Source of the DNA: NCEH01 sp040049195
Lineage (GTDB): Bacteria; Pseudomonadota; Alphaproteobacteria; Rhizobiales; Xanthobacteraceae
Assembly (NCBI RefSeq): GCF_040049195.1
Contig: NZ_JBDZDL010000009.1
Strand: one strand, 5' to 3'
Length of the DNA: 64,000 bases
Part shown: positions 54,464 to 62,644 of the stretch, piece after piece
Position numbering within the stretch: the stretch's first letter is position 1
Layout: each line of letters begins with the position of its first letter
Translations under genes and position numbers: made by a program
The notes under the pieces: generated by a model
Database searches by the model: none
Told to the model about the DNA's origin: nothing
The model's input: only the letters and a program-made list of their open reading frames with translations

Positions 54464-56737
54464 ATGGGGGGACAAGGCGCAAAGGGATACCTCGCGGCGA
54501 GGGCCTGGAGGTTTGCCCTGGCTCTGGCCATGCCCTTATGCGGCGTTTCCGCCCTCGGCCTGCCGGCCCTGGCGCAGGACAGCGCCCCGGCAGCGCTGAC
54601 ACCCCTGCCGGCCGATCCGGTCGCCTATGCCATGCAGCGGGTTGCTGGGGATGGCGCCGTCACGGTTTCGCTGACCCTTGCCGATCTCGGCATCCTCCAG
54701 CCCATCGGCCTCTCGGGGCTGGACGCGCGCCGCTCCGTGTTCTTTCCGGTGCCGGCCAACCTGCCGCTGAACAGTGCCCGATTAAACTTCCAGGGCCGCT
54801 ATCTGCGCGGCGACGGTGGGCGCACGACCTATCTCGTCTCCATCGACGGCACGCCCCAGGTGGCCCAGCAGGTGAAGGGTGAGAAGAGCGCGGTGCTGTT
54901 TGAAATCCCGGTTGCCACCAATGCCCGGCGCACCGGCTTCCTTGATCTCAACGTCGCCTGGGCCTCCGTGGTGGCCGAGCAATTGTGCGCGGACGAACGG
55001 GCCATCGGCAACATCTTCGAGATCGGCCCGGATACCCGCCTCACCTACACCTACGACCGCAATGCGGTGACCGACCTCACCACCGCCTGGAGCGCCCTGC
55101 CGCCGCATCCGATCCTGTTGATGCCGCCGGCCCCGCTCTCGCGCAACGCCTTCGACGCCGCCTGGCGCATCGCCAGCGTGCTGGAGCGCGCGGGCCGGCG
55201 GGCCCGGATGGTGTCCCTGCCCCAGGTGGGCGACGAGGTGGATTTGACCGCCCTTGAGGTGCCGCCGGGCTTTGCCGGCGTGCCGGCCTTCGCCGCCATC
55301 TCCGGCAAGGACAAGCACCGCATCGCCAATGAGGCGGAGATCGGCGCGCTGCTGGTGGTGAGCGGCCCCGGCGCCATCGGTGCCGACATCGCGATCGTGG
55401 ACGAAAATCTCGCCGGCGCGGTCTCCAACGCGCTTGCGGCCCTGCGCGACCAGATCCGCACCGCAAGCCCGAGCGCGATGGAGATCTACGACAAATGGAC
55501 CAACGCGCGCGCCGCGGTTTCCGATCCGGGCGCGGACCAGAACGTCAGCCTCGCCATGCTGGCCGGGCGGCCGGTGATCACCGTGGCCGCCAATTCCGGG
55601 GCGCCCGCGGCGGGCATCCTGGCCGATCTGTGGCGGCGTATGCTGGTGGTGCCGCGGGTGCGGGCCGTCACGGCCGCGAGCCCGGACCTGGTCAATGCCG
55701 CCGAAGTGCCGCTGTCGCGCCTGGGCGGAACCCCCGGCTCGTTCGATGTGCTGGCGCGCGGCGACTGGAGCGCGGGCTTCGACCTTGCCACCGTCGTCAC
55801 CGGCGGGCGCGTGCCCTCCTCCTTCGCGGTGGATGTCTCCGCCGCCCCCGGTGCCGGGGACACCGCGCCCATCGCCTCGGTCTTCCTCAACGACTATCTG
55901 CTCGGGGCCCGCAACCTGACGGCCAACGGCCAGCCGGAAACCATCAAGGTGGCGGTTCCCGACTATGCGCTGACCGCCCGCAACGTGCTGCGCGTCTCGT
56001 TCCAGCGCCAGCCCATGAGCGACCGGTGCCGCGAGACGCCGCAATCCTTCCCGGTGGCGGTGCTGCCCTCCAGCCGCGTGATGCTGGAGCCGGCGCCGAA
56101 GACCGAGGATTTCGTCGGCATCGTGCCCTACCTGGCTGAAAAGGCCGAGATTTTCGTGCCCCAGTCCTATCTGCAGGCCGGTGCGTCGCGCCTGCCGCAG
56201 ATGGTCGCGATCGCCGCCGCCGCCGGCATCTCGCCGGAACGCGCCAAGCTCACGGTGGTCGCGAACGATACGGAAGTGCGGCCGGAAGGCACCTTCCTCG
56301 CCCTGGATACCAATGTGGCCGGCGCCGCCAGCAAGGTGACCATCGCCGATGACCGGCTGATCCTGCGGGAGCGGCCGAGCGAGGTGCTGCTCAACGTCAG
56401 CGGCGTCACCGGCGCGGGCGTGGCCCAGGCGGTGGCCGCCAACGGCCAGCGGGGCATCATGTATCGCACCCTCGGCACCGACGCGCCGGACCTCGACCGG
56501 CCGTTCCAGTTCGGCCGCGGGGATCTCACGGTGCTGACCTCCGACGGCCCGATCGTCCAGCTCGATACCCGCACGCCGATCACCCAGGAAGTCGGCGAAC
56601 GCACCGACACGCTCGGCCGCGTGCTGCGGGTCGCCAGCAATTGGGGCACCGTTCTGGCGGTGATCTCCATCCTGATGTTCATCTTCCTGATTTTGCGGGC
56701 CCGCTGGGTGCGCCGCCATCGCCCGCCGCGCACCTAG
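54464..56737 (+). CDS. BcsB-like cellulose synthase regulatory subunit protein
   Basis: A 757-aa exported protein with a signal peptide (FALALAMPLCGVSALGLPALAQ), a large periplasmic region and one C-terminal membrane helix (TVLAVISILMFIFLILRARW) with a short basic cytoplasmic tail, the layout of BcsB. Supporting stretches are RRSVFFPVPANLPLNSARLN, GRYLRGDGGRTTYLVSIDG, SVFLNDYLLGARNLTANG and NVLRVSFQRQPMSDRC. BcsB guides the growing glucan across the periplasm with BcsA. No BcsA-type glycosyltransferase or BcsZ is adjacent, so the partner is elsewhere or the protein serves a different polysaccharide. The ATG at 54464 follows GAGGG. A strong terminator follows the stop. Confidence 0.82.
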   Translation: MGGQGAKGYLAARAWRFALALAMPLCGVSALGLPALAQDSAPAALTPLPADPVAYAMQRVAGDGAVTVSLTLADLGILQPIGLSGLDARRSVFFPVPANLPLNSARLNFQGRYLRGDGGRTTYLVSIDGTPQVAQQVKGEKSAVLFEIPVATNARRTGFLDLNVAWASVVAEQLCADERAIGNIFEIGPDTRLTYTYDRNAVTDLTTAWSALPPHPILLMPPAPLSRNAFDAAWRIASVLERAGRRARMVSLPQVGDEVDLTALEVPPGFAGVPAFAAISGKDKHRIANEAEIGALLVVSGPGAIGADIAIVDENLAGAVSNALAALRDQIRTASPSAMEIYDKWTNARAAVSDPGADQNVSLAMLAGRPVITVAANSGAPAAGILADLWRRMLVVPRVRAVTAASPDLVNAAEVPLSRLGGTPGSFDVLARGDWSAGFDLATVVTGGRVPSSFAVDVSAAPGAGDTAPIASVFLNDYLLGARNLTANGQPETIKVAVPDYALTARNVLRVSFQRQPMSDRCRETPQSFPVAVLPSSRVMLEPAPKTEDFVGIVPYLAEKAEIFVPQSYLQAGASRLPQMVAIAAAAGISPERAKLTVVANDTEVRPEGTFLALDTNVAGAASKVTIADDRLILRERPSEVLLNVSGVTGAGVAQAVAANGQRGIMYRTLGTDAPDLDRPFQFGRGDLTVLTSDGPIVQLDTRTPITQEVGERTDTLGRVLRVASNWGTVLAVISILMFIFLILRARWVRRHRPPRT

Positions 56738-56761
56738 GCGCGCACCGTCCGCAGATCGTCG

Positions 56762-56793
56762 AGGGCGCGGCCACACGGGGCCGCGCCCTTTTT
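56762..56793 (+). terminator. intrinsic terminator of the BcsB-like gene
   Basis: AGGGCGCGGCC (56762-56772) pairs perfectly with GGCCGCGCCCT (56779-56789) over a 6-nt loop and is followed by TTTTT. It lies 24 nt after the stop and is a textbook rho-independent terminator. Confidence 0.92.
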
Positions 56794-56847
56794 CGTGGGC
56801 GGGAGATTTCGCCCCAGCCCAGCCCCAGCGCCGCCGCTTTGGCAAAA

Positions 56848-56863
56848 TGTTTCACGTGAAACA
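56848..56863. other. parS: parS site (ParB-binding centromere-like 16-mer)
   Basis: TGTTTCACGTGAAACA is a perfect 16-bp palindrome identical to the conserved chromosomal parS consensus bound by ParB/Spo0J. It sits in intergenic DNA after the terminator of the BcsB-like gene and 245 bp before tex, a place free of coding constraint. Chromosomal parS sites cluster around oriC, so this segment probably lies within the origin-proximal domain. parA/parB themselves are not in the window. Confidence 0.9.
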
Positions 56864-57108
56864 ATGACTTAGCACGGACGAACAGCGGTTTCGTGAAGCA
56901 TCTCCGCGCCTTTCCGGCCGATGAAACCCGCTTTTCCGCCGAATGTTCGCCCAACATGAATCCGCCGCCGGCCCCGCCGACGCCGCCGCGCGGCGTCCCG
57001 CCCGCTTCGCAAGACGGCTCGGCTCTGCGACCATAGGCCGGCCCGATTTGGCGTGCAGTTCAGAATCAGCCCACAAGGGCGCCCCCGAAAAGCGCCGCAG
57101 GAGACCCC
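56864..57108. other. parS-tex intergenic region
   Basis: No further gene or repeat was recognised here. The tex ribosome-binding site (AGGAGA) is at the right end. With 56738-56863 the whole gap is 371 bp and holds the terminator and the parS site. Confidence 0.4.
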
Positions 57109-59430
57109 ATGGCCGCCACCTCCGACCAGATCGCCCAGATCATCGCCCGCGAGATCGCGGCGCGGCCCGCGCAGGTGAACGCGGCGGTGGCATTGCTGGA
57201 CGAAGGCGCGACCGTTCCCTTCATCGCGCGCTATCGCAAGGAGGCCACCGGCGGCCTCGACGACACCCAGCTGCGCACGCTGGAAGAGCGCCTCGCCTAT
57301 CTGCGCGAGCTGGAGCAGCGGCGCGAGAGCGTGCTGAAATCCATCTCCGCCCAGGGCAAGCTCACGGACGAGCTGTCCACGAAGATCGCCGCCGCCGCCA
57401 CCAAGGCGGAGCTGGAGGACCTCTACCTCCCCTACAAGACCAAGCGCCGCACCAAGGCGGAAATCGCCCGCGAGCGCGGCCTCGGCCCACTGGCGGACGC
57501 GATCCTCGCCGATCGCGCCAGCATTCCCGCCGACCTTGCCGCGCGCTTCCTCAGCGCCGACGTGCCCGACACCAAGGCGGCGCTGGACGGCGCGCGCGAC
57601 ATATTGGTGGAAGCCTTCGCCGAAAATGCCGAGCTCATCGGCCGCTTGCGCGCCCATATGCAGGCCCATGCGGTGCTGCGCGCCAAGGTGATCGAGGGCA
57701 AGGAGGAGGCGGGCGCCAAGTTCCGCGATTATTTCGACCATTCCGAGCGCTGGGCCACTGTGCCGAGCCACCGGGCACTCGCCATGCTGCGCGGGCGCAA
57801 CGAGGAGGTGCTCTCGCTCGACCTCGACGTGGATGCCGACGATCCCGCGCCCATCAAGCCGGTGGAGCGCATGATCGCCGCCTCTTACGGCATTTCCGCC
57901 GCCGGCGGGCCGGGCGATGCCTTTCTGCGCGATGTGGCGCGCTGGGCCTGGCGGGTGAAGCTTTCGCTGCACCTATCCATCGACCTCATGACGTCCATGA
58001 CCGAGCGGGCGGAGGAAGAGGCGATCCGCGTGTTCGCCCGGAACCTGAAGGACCTGCTGCTCGCCGCCCCGGCCGGCGCGCGCGCCACCATGGGGCTCGA
58101 CCCCGGCATCCGCACCGGCGTGAAGGTGGCGGTGGTGGACCAGACCGGAAAGCTGATCGCCACCTCCACCATCTACCCCTTCCAGCCGCGCAACGACATC
58201 ACCGGCGCCAGCGCGGAGCTGGCCCATCTCATCCGCAAGCATAATGTGGAGCTGATCGCCATCGGCAACGGCACGGCGAGCCGCGAGACCGAGAAGCTGG
58301 CGGCCGACGTGATTTCCGCTCTGCCCGCGCCGAAGCCCATGAAGGTGGTGGTGAGCGAGGCCGGCGCCTCGGTCTATTCCGCCTCCGCCACGGCCGCCGC
58401 CGAGATGCCGGATGTGGACGTCTCGCTGCGCGGCGCGGTCTCCATCGCCCGCCGCCTGCAGGACCCGTTGGCGGAACTGGTGAAAATCGAGCCGAAATCC
58501 ATCGGGGTGGGCCAATATCAGCACGACGTGGACCAGAGCCGCCTCGCCAAGGCCCTGGACGCGGTGGTGGAAGATGCGGTGAACGCGGTCGGCGTCGATC
58601 TCAACACCGCCTCCCCGTCCCTGCTGGCGCGCATCTCCGGGCTCGGCACCTCGCTCGCCGAAGCCATCGTCGCACACCGGAACGAGGTCGGCGCGTTCAA
58701 GAGCCGCAAGCAATTGCTGGATGTGGCGCGGCTCGGCCCGCGCACGTTCGAATTGTCCGCCGGCTTTTTGCGCATCACCAACGGCACCGAGCCGCTGGAT
58801 GCCTCCTCGGTGCATCCGGAAGCCTATGGCTTGGCGAAGAAGATCATCGCCTCCTGCGGGCGTGACGTGCGCTCGCTCATGGGGGATAGCGCGGCGCTGA
58901 AGGCGCTCGACCCCAAGGTGTTCGTGGACGAGCGCTTCGGCCTGCCCACCGTGAAGGACATCCTCGCCGAGCTGGAGAAGCCGGCCCGCGACCCGCGCCC
59001 GGAATTCAAGACCGCCACTTTCGCCGACGGCGTGAACGACATGAAGGACCTCGTGCCCGGCATGCTGCTGGAAGGCGTGGTGACCAATGTGGCCGCCTTC
59101 GGCGCGTTCGTGGACATCGGCGTCCATCAGGACGGGCTGGTGCACGTCTCGGCGCTGGCGGACCGGTTTGTGAAGGACCCGCACGAGGTGGTGAAAGCCG
59201 GCGACGTGGTGAAGGTGCGGGTGGTGGAGGTGGATGTGAAGCGCAAGCGCATCGCCCTCACCATGCGCAAGGACGACGGCGCCGCCCGCCCCTCGGGCCC
59301 GCGCCCGCCGCAATCCGGCGCCTCAGCGACCGACGTGCGCCGCGCCACCCAGCAGCCGCCCAAGTCCGCCAAGCCCGCGGAAGGCGCCCTCGCCGCCGCC
59401 TTGGCCGAGGCGATGCGCCGGCAGAAATAA
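57109..59430 (+). CDS. tex: Tex family RNA-binding transcription accessory protein
   Basis: A 773-aa Tex/YhgF homologue, the bacterial relative of Spt6. Order: N-terminal helical Tex domain (LLDEGATVPFIARYRKEATG), a YqgF-like RNase H fold (GLDPGIRTGVKVAVVDQTGK), HhH motifs (LLARISGLGTSLAEAIVAHR) and a C-terminal S1 RNA-binding domain (GMLLEGVVTNVAAFGAFVDI, DGLVHVSALADRFV). The region GVGQYQHDVDQ is family-specific. Tex binds nucleic acids and influences transcription and virulence or toxin expression in several bacteria. The ATG at 57109 has AGGAGA upstream. Length is normal. Confidence 0.95.
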   Translation: MAATSDQIAQIIAREIAARPAQVNAAVALLDEGATVPFIARYRKEATGGLDDTQLRTLEERLAYLRELEQRRESVLKSISAQGKLTDELSTKIAAAATKAELEDLYLPYKTKRRTKAEIARERGLGPLADAILADRASIPADLAARFLSADVPDTKAALDGARDILVEAFAENAELIGRLRAHMQAHAVLRAKVIEGKEEAGAKFRDYFDHSERWATVPSHRALAMLRGRNEEVLSLDLDVDADDPAPIKPVERMIAASYGISAAGGPGDAFLRDVARWAWRVKLSLHLSIDLMTSMTERAEEEAIRVFARNLKDLLLAAPAGARATMGLDPGIRTGVKVAVVDQTGKLIATSTIYPFQPRNDITGASAELAHLIRKHNVELIAIGNGTASRETEKLAADVISALPAPKPMKVVVSEAGASVYSASATAAAEMPDVDVSLRGAVSIARRLQDPLAELVKIEPKSIGVGQYQHDVDQSRLAKALDAVVEDAVNAVGVDLNTASPSLLARISGLGTSLAEAIVAHRNEVGAFKSRKQLLDVARLGPRTFELSAGFLRITNGTEPLDASSVHPEAYGLAKKIIASCGRDVRSLMGDSAALKALDPKVFVDERFGLPTVKDILAELEKPARDPRPEFKTATFADGVNDMKDLVPGMLLEGVVTNVAAFGAFVDIGVHQDGLVHVSALADRFVKDPHEVVKAGDVVKVRVVEVDVKRKRIALTMRKDDGAARPSGPRPPQSGASATDVRRATQQPPKSAKPAEGALAAALAEAMRRQK

Positions 59431-59447
59431 GCGCGCAGGCTTTTCCC

Positions 59448-59474
59448 CTCCCCCGCAAGCGCGAGAGGGAGCGC
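59448..59474. repeat. imperfect GC dyad between convergent genes
   Basis: CCCCTCCCCCGC-aag-CGCGAGAGGGAG lies between tex and the convergent LysR gene and resembles the dyad at 6110-6135. It probably serves as a weak bidirectional terminator and belongs to the short C-rich/G-rich intergenic repeats frequent in related genomes. Confidence 0.4.
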
Positions 59475-59480
59475 AAAACC

Positions 59481-60422
59481 TCAGGATGCGCCGGCGAGCG
59501 CCTGTGCCGGGCGCGGTTCGCACGGCGCGGAGCCGTCGCCGGAGGCGCCCAGCAGATCGAGAAACGCCCGCGCCGCCGGATTGGCGTGCGCCTGGCCGGG
59601 CGTCCCCATATGGGCGACCACCAGTTCCCAGCAGATTTCCGGCCCCGCGAGGTGGGCAATGCCGACGGCCGGGTGATGGCCGCGCGCGATCGCCTCCGGC
59701 ACCAGCGCCACGCCGAGGCCCTGCGCCACCAGATCCAGCAGCGTGCCGAGCTCGTTCACCTCGAAGGCGATGCGCCGCTGGATATTGGCCTTTGCGAAGA
59801 TCTGGTCCACCTGCCGCCGGGTGCCCCAGCCGCGCTCGAAATCCACGAACGGCACCCGCGCCAGTTCCAAAGGCTGCACGTCCGCGCGCCCGGCGAGCGG
59901 GTGATCGGGCCCGCAGGCGAGCACCATTTCCTCGCAGGCGATCAGCCGCGTCACCACATCGCCCGCATCCGCGCCGAGCGGGAAGAAGGCGAGGTCGAGC
60001 CGCCCCTCGCGCAGGCAATCGAGCATATGGTCGGCGCCGCCCTGGGTGAGGCGGATCTCGATGGCGGGATGCTGGGCGTGGAAGCGGGCGAGCAGCGCCG
60101 GCAGGTCCAGAAACGGCGGCAGGCTCTGCATGGTGCCGACGGAGAGCTTGCCGCGTTGCAGGCTCTGCACTTCCACCACCGCCGCGCGGGCCGCGCCCAC
60201 CGCCTCCAGGATCAGCCGCGCCTTGTCGAGCAGCACGCTGCCGGCCGCCGTGAGGCGCACTTGGCGGGTGCTCCTCACGAAGAGTTGCGCGCCCAATTCC
60301 CCTTCCAGGGCGCGGATTGAGGCCGACAAGGCGGACTGGACGATGTTCACGCGCCCCGCCGCGCGGGTAAAATGGCCTTCCTCGGCCACGGCGATGAAGT
60401 GCTGAAGCTGGCGCAATTCCAT
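59481..60422 (-). CDS. LysR family transcriptional regulator
   Basis: A 313-aa LysR-type regulator: N-terminal winged helix (MELRQLQHFIAVAEEGHFTR, VNIVQSALSASIRALEGELG, LFVRSTRQVRLTAAG), a linker helix, and a periplasmic-binding-like effector domain (GKLSVGTMQSLPPFLDLPAL, GLGVALVPEAIARG). It is divergent from an aldo/keto reductase gene across 116 bp, so it most likely regulates that gene and itself. The intergenic DNA holds a near-palindrome TCCATTGGA (60468-60476) of the T-N11-A type. The effector is unknown. Confidence 0.92.
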   Translation of the reverse strand: MELRQLQHFIAVAEEGHFTRAAGRVNIVQSALSASIRALEGELGAQLFVRSTRQVRLTAAGSVLLDKARLILEAVGAARAAVVEVQSLQRGKLSVGTMQSLPPFLDLPALLARFHAQHPAIEIRLTQGGADHMLDCLREGRLDLAFFPLGADAGDVVTRLIACEEMVLACGPDHPLAGRADVQPLELARVPFVDFERGWGTRRQVDQIFAKANIQRRIAFEVNELGTLLDLVAQGLGVALVPEAIARGHHPAVGIAHLAGPEICWELVVAHMGTPGQAHANPAARAFLDLLGASGDGSAPCEPRPAQALAGAS

Positions 60423-60538
60423 GGTGGGCCCCGATTAAGCGATCCAACAGATATACCGCATCTCAAAAATCCATTGGAATGATTGAACGACGCGACCCAT
60501 CTACGCCTCACATCGTTTGCCTGCCAATGGAGCGCATC
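60423..60538. promoter_or_regulatory. divergent LysR/aldo-keto reductase control region
   Basis: The 116-bp gap between the two divergent starts is AT-richer than its surroundings. It contains TCAAAAATCCATTGGAATGA (60462-60481) with outer TCAA/TTGA arms and the near-palindrome ATCCATTGGAAT, a candidate LysR box. No clear -35/-10 pair was assigned. Confidence 0.4.
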
Positions 60539-61555
60539 ATGCCAAAGACAAGCCTGCCCACCCGTCCGTTCGGCCGCACCGGCATGGACATCACCCGCGT
60601 CGGCTTCGGCGCCTGGGCCATCGGCGGCCCGGACTGGGCGGTGGGCTGGGGCAGCCAGGACGACAGCGAGTCGGTCGCCGCCATCCGCCATGCGGTGGAG
60701 CGCGGCATCAATTGGATCGACACCGCCGCGGTCTACGGCCTCGGCCATTCCGAAGAGATCGTGCGCGCGGCGCTGAAGGATATGCCGGCCGCCGATCGGC
60801 CCTATGTCTTCACCAAGTGCGGCCTGATCTGGGACGAGGCCGACCGCGCCGCCTTGCCCAAGCGCATCGGCGCGCCGGAGAGCATCAAGCGCGAGGTGGA
60901 AGCCTCCTTGAAGCGGCTCGGCGTGGAGCGCATCGACCTCTATCAGATGCACTGGCCGGCCAATGACGGCACCGAGATTGAAGTCTATTGGCAGGCGCTG
61001 CTGGATTTGAAGGCGCAGGGCAAGGTGCGCGCCGTCGGCCTCTCGAACCACAATGCCGAGCAATTGGCGCGCGCCGAGGCGCTGGGCCATGTGGATACGC
61101 TCCAGCCGCCGTTCTCCGCCATCCGCCGCGACGTGGCGAAGGCCGAGCTGCCCTGGTGCGCGGCGCACGACACCGGCGTCATCGTCTACAGCCCCATGCA
61201 GTCCGGCCTGCTGAGCGGGCGCTTCACCGCCGAACGCGCCGCCGCTCTGCCGAAGGATGATTGGCGCTCGCGCAATCCCGAGTACACGGGCGAGAATCTC
61301 GCCCGCAACCTCAAGCTGGCCGATGCGCTGAAGCCCATCGCCGACGCGCACAAGACCAGCGTCGCCGCCGTGGCGGTGGCCTGGACGCTGGCATGGCCCG
61401 GCGTCACCGGCGCCATCGTCGGCGCGCGCAGCCCGGCCCAGGTGGACGGCTGGCTGGACGCGGCGCGCCTCGAACTCAGCGCCGCCGATCTCGAAACCAT
61501 CGCCGCCGCCATCGAGGCGACCGGCGCCGGCACCGGCCCGGTGCGCCCCGCCTGA
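60539..61555 (+). CDS. aldo/keto reductase
   Basis: A 338-aa NADP-dependent aldo/keto reductase. The fold begins RPFGRTGMDITRVGFGAWAI. The catalytic tetrad is visible: Asp in INWIDTAAVYGLGHSEEIV with the Tyr, Lys in YVFTKCGLIW and His in IDLYQMHWPAN. The C-terminal cofactor region VTGAIVGARSPAQVDGW is typical of AKR11/12-like YghZ/IolS members. The substrate is unknown. The ATG at 60539 is preferred (GGAGCG upstream); ATG 60527 is in frame. It is divergent from the LysR gene that probably controls it and is followed by a dehydrogenase gene on the same strand. Confidence 0.9.
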   Translation: MPKTSLPTRPFGRTGMDITRVGFGAWAIGGPDWAVGWGSQDDSESVAAIRHAVERGINWIDTAAVYGLGHSEEIVRAALKDMPAADRPYVFTKCGLIWDEADRAALPKRIGAPESIKREVEASLKRLGVERIDLYQMHWPANDGTEIEVYWQALLDLKAQGKVRAVGLSNHNAEQLARAEALGHVDTLQPPFSAIRRDVAKAELPWCAAHDTGVIVYSPMQSGLLSGRFTAERAAALPKDDWRSRNPEYTGENLARNLKLADALKPIADAHKTSVAAVAVAWTLAWPGVTGAIVGARSPAQVDGWLDAARLELSAADLETIAAAIEATGAGTGPVRPA

Positions 61556-61653
61556 GGCGCCGCTCTGCCGGCCGCGCACCCCGCGCGGCCGGGGATCATG
61601 GAAGGGCCTGGCCGCGCCCCCGCGCGGCAGGCGGGATGCAAGGGACCAATGTC

Positions 61654-62547
61654 ATGAAAATCGGTTTCATCGGGCTCGGCCGCATGGGCGAAGCCATGGC
61701 CGCGAACCTGCTCAAGGCCGGTCATGAAGTGAGCGTCTATAATCGTTCTCCGGCGAAGGCCGATGCGCTGGTCGCGGCGGGCGCCGCGCGGGCCGCGAGC
61801 ATCGCCGAAGCCTGCCAGGGCGAAGCGGTGCTGACCATGCTCGCCGACGACAAGGCGGTGGAGCATGTCGTGCTCGGCGACGGCGCCGTGCTCGAGAGCC
61901 TGCCCATGGGCGCGCTGCACATCTCCCACAGCACCATTTCCGTCGCCTTGTCGGAGCGTCTCGCCAAGGCGCACGCAAAGGCCGGCCAGGATTATGTGGC
62001 GGCGCCCGTGTTCGGCCGCCCGGAGGCTGCGGCGGCGGCGAAGCTGTTCGTGGTGGCCGCCGGCGCGCCCGAGGCGCTCGCACGCTGCGTGCCCCTGTTC
62101 GAGGCCATGGGCCAGCGCACCTTCGTGCTCTCGGAACAGCCCGAAGCCGCCAATGTGGTGAAGCTCAGCGGCAATCTCCTCATCGCCTCGGTCATCGAGG
62201 CGCTCGGCGAGGCGATGGCGCTGGTGGGCAAGGCGGGCATCGACAAGAGCGAATATCTGGAGCTTTTGACCTCCACTTTGTTCGGCGCGCCGGTCTATCG
62301 CACCTATGGCGCGCTCATTGCCGAAGAACGTTTCTCCCCCGCCGGCTTCGCGGCGCCGCTGGGGCTGAAGGACGTGAGCCTGGCGCTGGCGGCGGGCGAG
62401 GCGCTGCGCGTGCCGCTGCCGCTGGCGAGCCTGCTGCGCGACCGCTTCCTCTCCCTCCTCGCCCAAGGCGGCGAAGACCTCGACTGGTCAGCCGTCGGCG
62501 GCCTCGCGCTGCGCGATTCCGGCCAAAGCGGCGGCAAGCGCGCGTGA
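61654..62547 (+). CDS. NAD(P)-dependent beta-hydroxyacid dehydrogenase family protein
   Basis: A 297-aa member of the 3-hydroxyisobutyrate dehydrogenase / tartronate semialdehyde reductase / glyoxylate reductase family. The Rossmann motif is MKIGFIGLGRMGEAMAANLL with VYNRSP. The family usually has a DAPVSGG loop; here it reads VAAPVFGRPEAAAAAKL, as in cytokinin-like GLYR relatives. The catalytic Lys lies in NVVKLSGNLLIASVIEALGE. The start at 61654 with AAGGGA upstream gives normal length. It is 98 nt after the aldo/keto reductase and probably in the same operon. The exact substrate is undetermined. Confidence 0.88.
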   Translation: MKIGFIGLGRMGEAMAANLLKAGHEVSVYNRSPAKADALVAAGAARAASIAEACQGEAVLTMLADDKAVEHVVLGDGAVLESLPMGALHISHSTISVALSERLAKAHAKAGQDYVAAPVFGRPEAAAAAKLFVVAAGAPEALARCVPLFEAMGQRTFVLSEQPEAANVVKLSGNLLIASVIEALGEAMALVGKAGIDKSEYLELLTSTLFGAPVYRTYGALIAEERFSPAGFAAPLGLKDVSLALAAGEALRVPLPLASLLRDRFLSLLAQGGEDLDWSAVGGLALRDSGQSGGKRA

Positions 62548-62553
62548 TGGAGC

Positions 62554-62581
62554 GGGTGCGCCGCGCGGGTTCGGCGCACCC
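62554..62581 (+). terminator. hairpin after the dehydrogenase gene
   Basis: GGGTGCGCCG-cgcgggtt-CGGCGCACCC is a perfect 10-bp stem 7 nt after the stop, in the gap before the convergent cellulase. No T-run follows, so termination efficiency is uncertain. Confidence 0.55.
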
Positions 62582-62644
62582 ACCTGACAGCGGCGCCGGA
62601 GCGGACTTGGTGCGCCCGGCCCCGCCGCAGCCGTGGGGCCCGCC

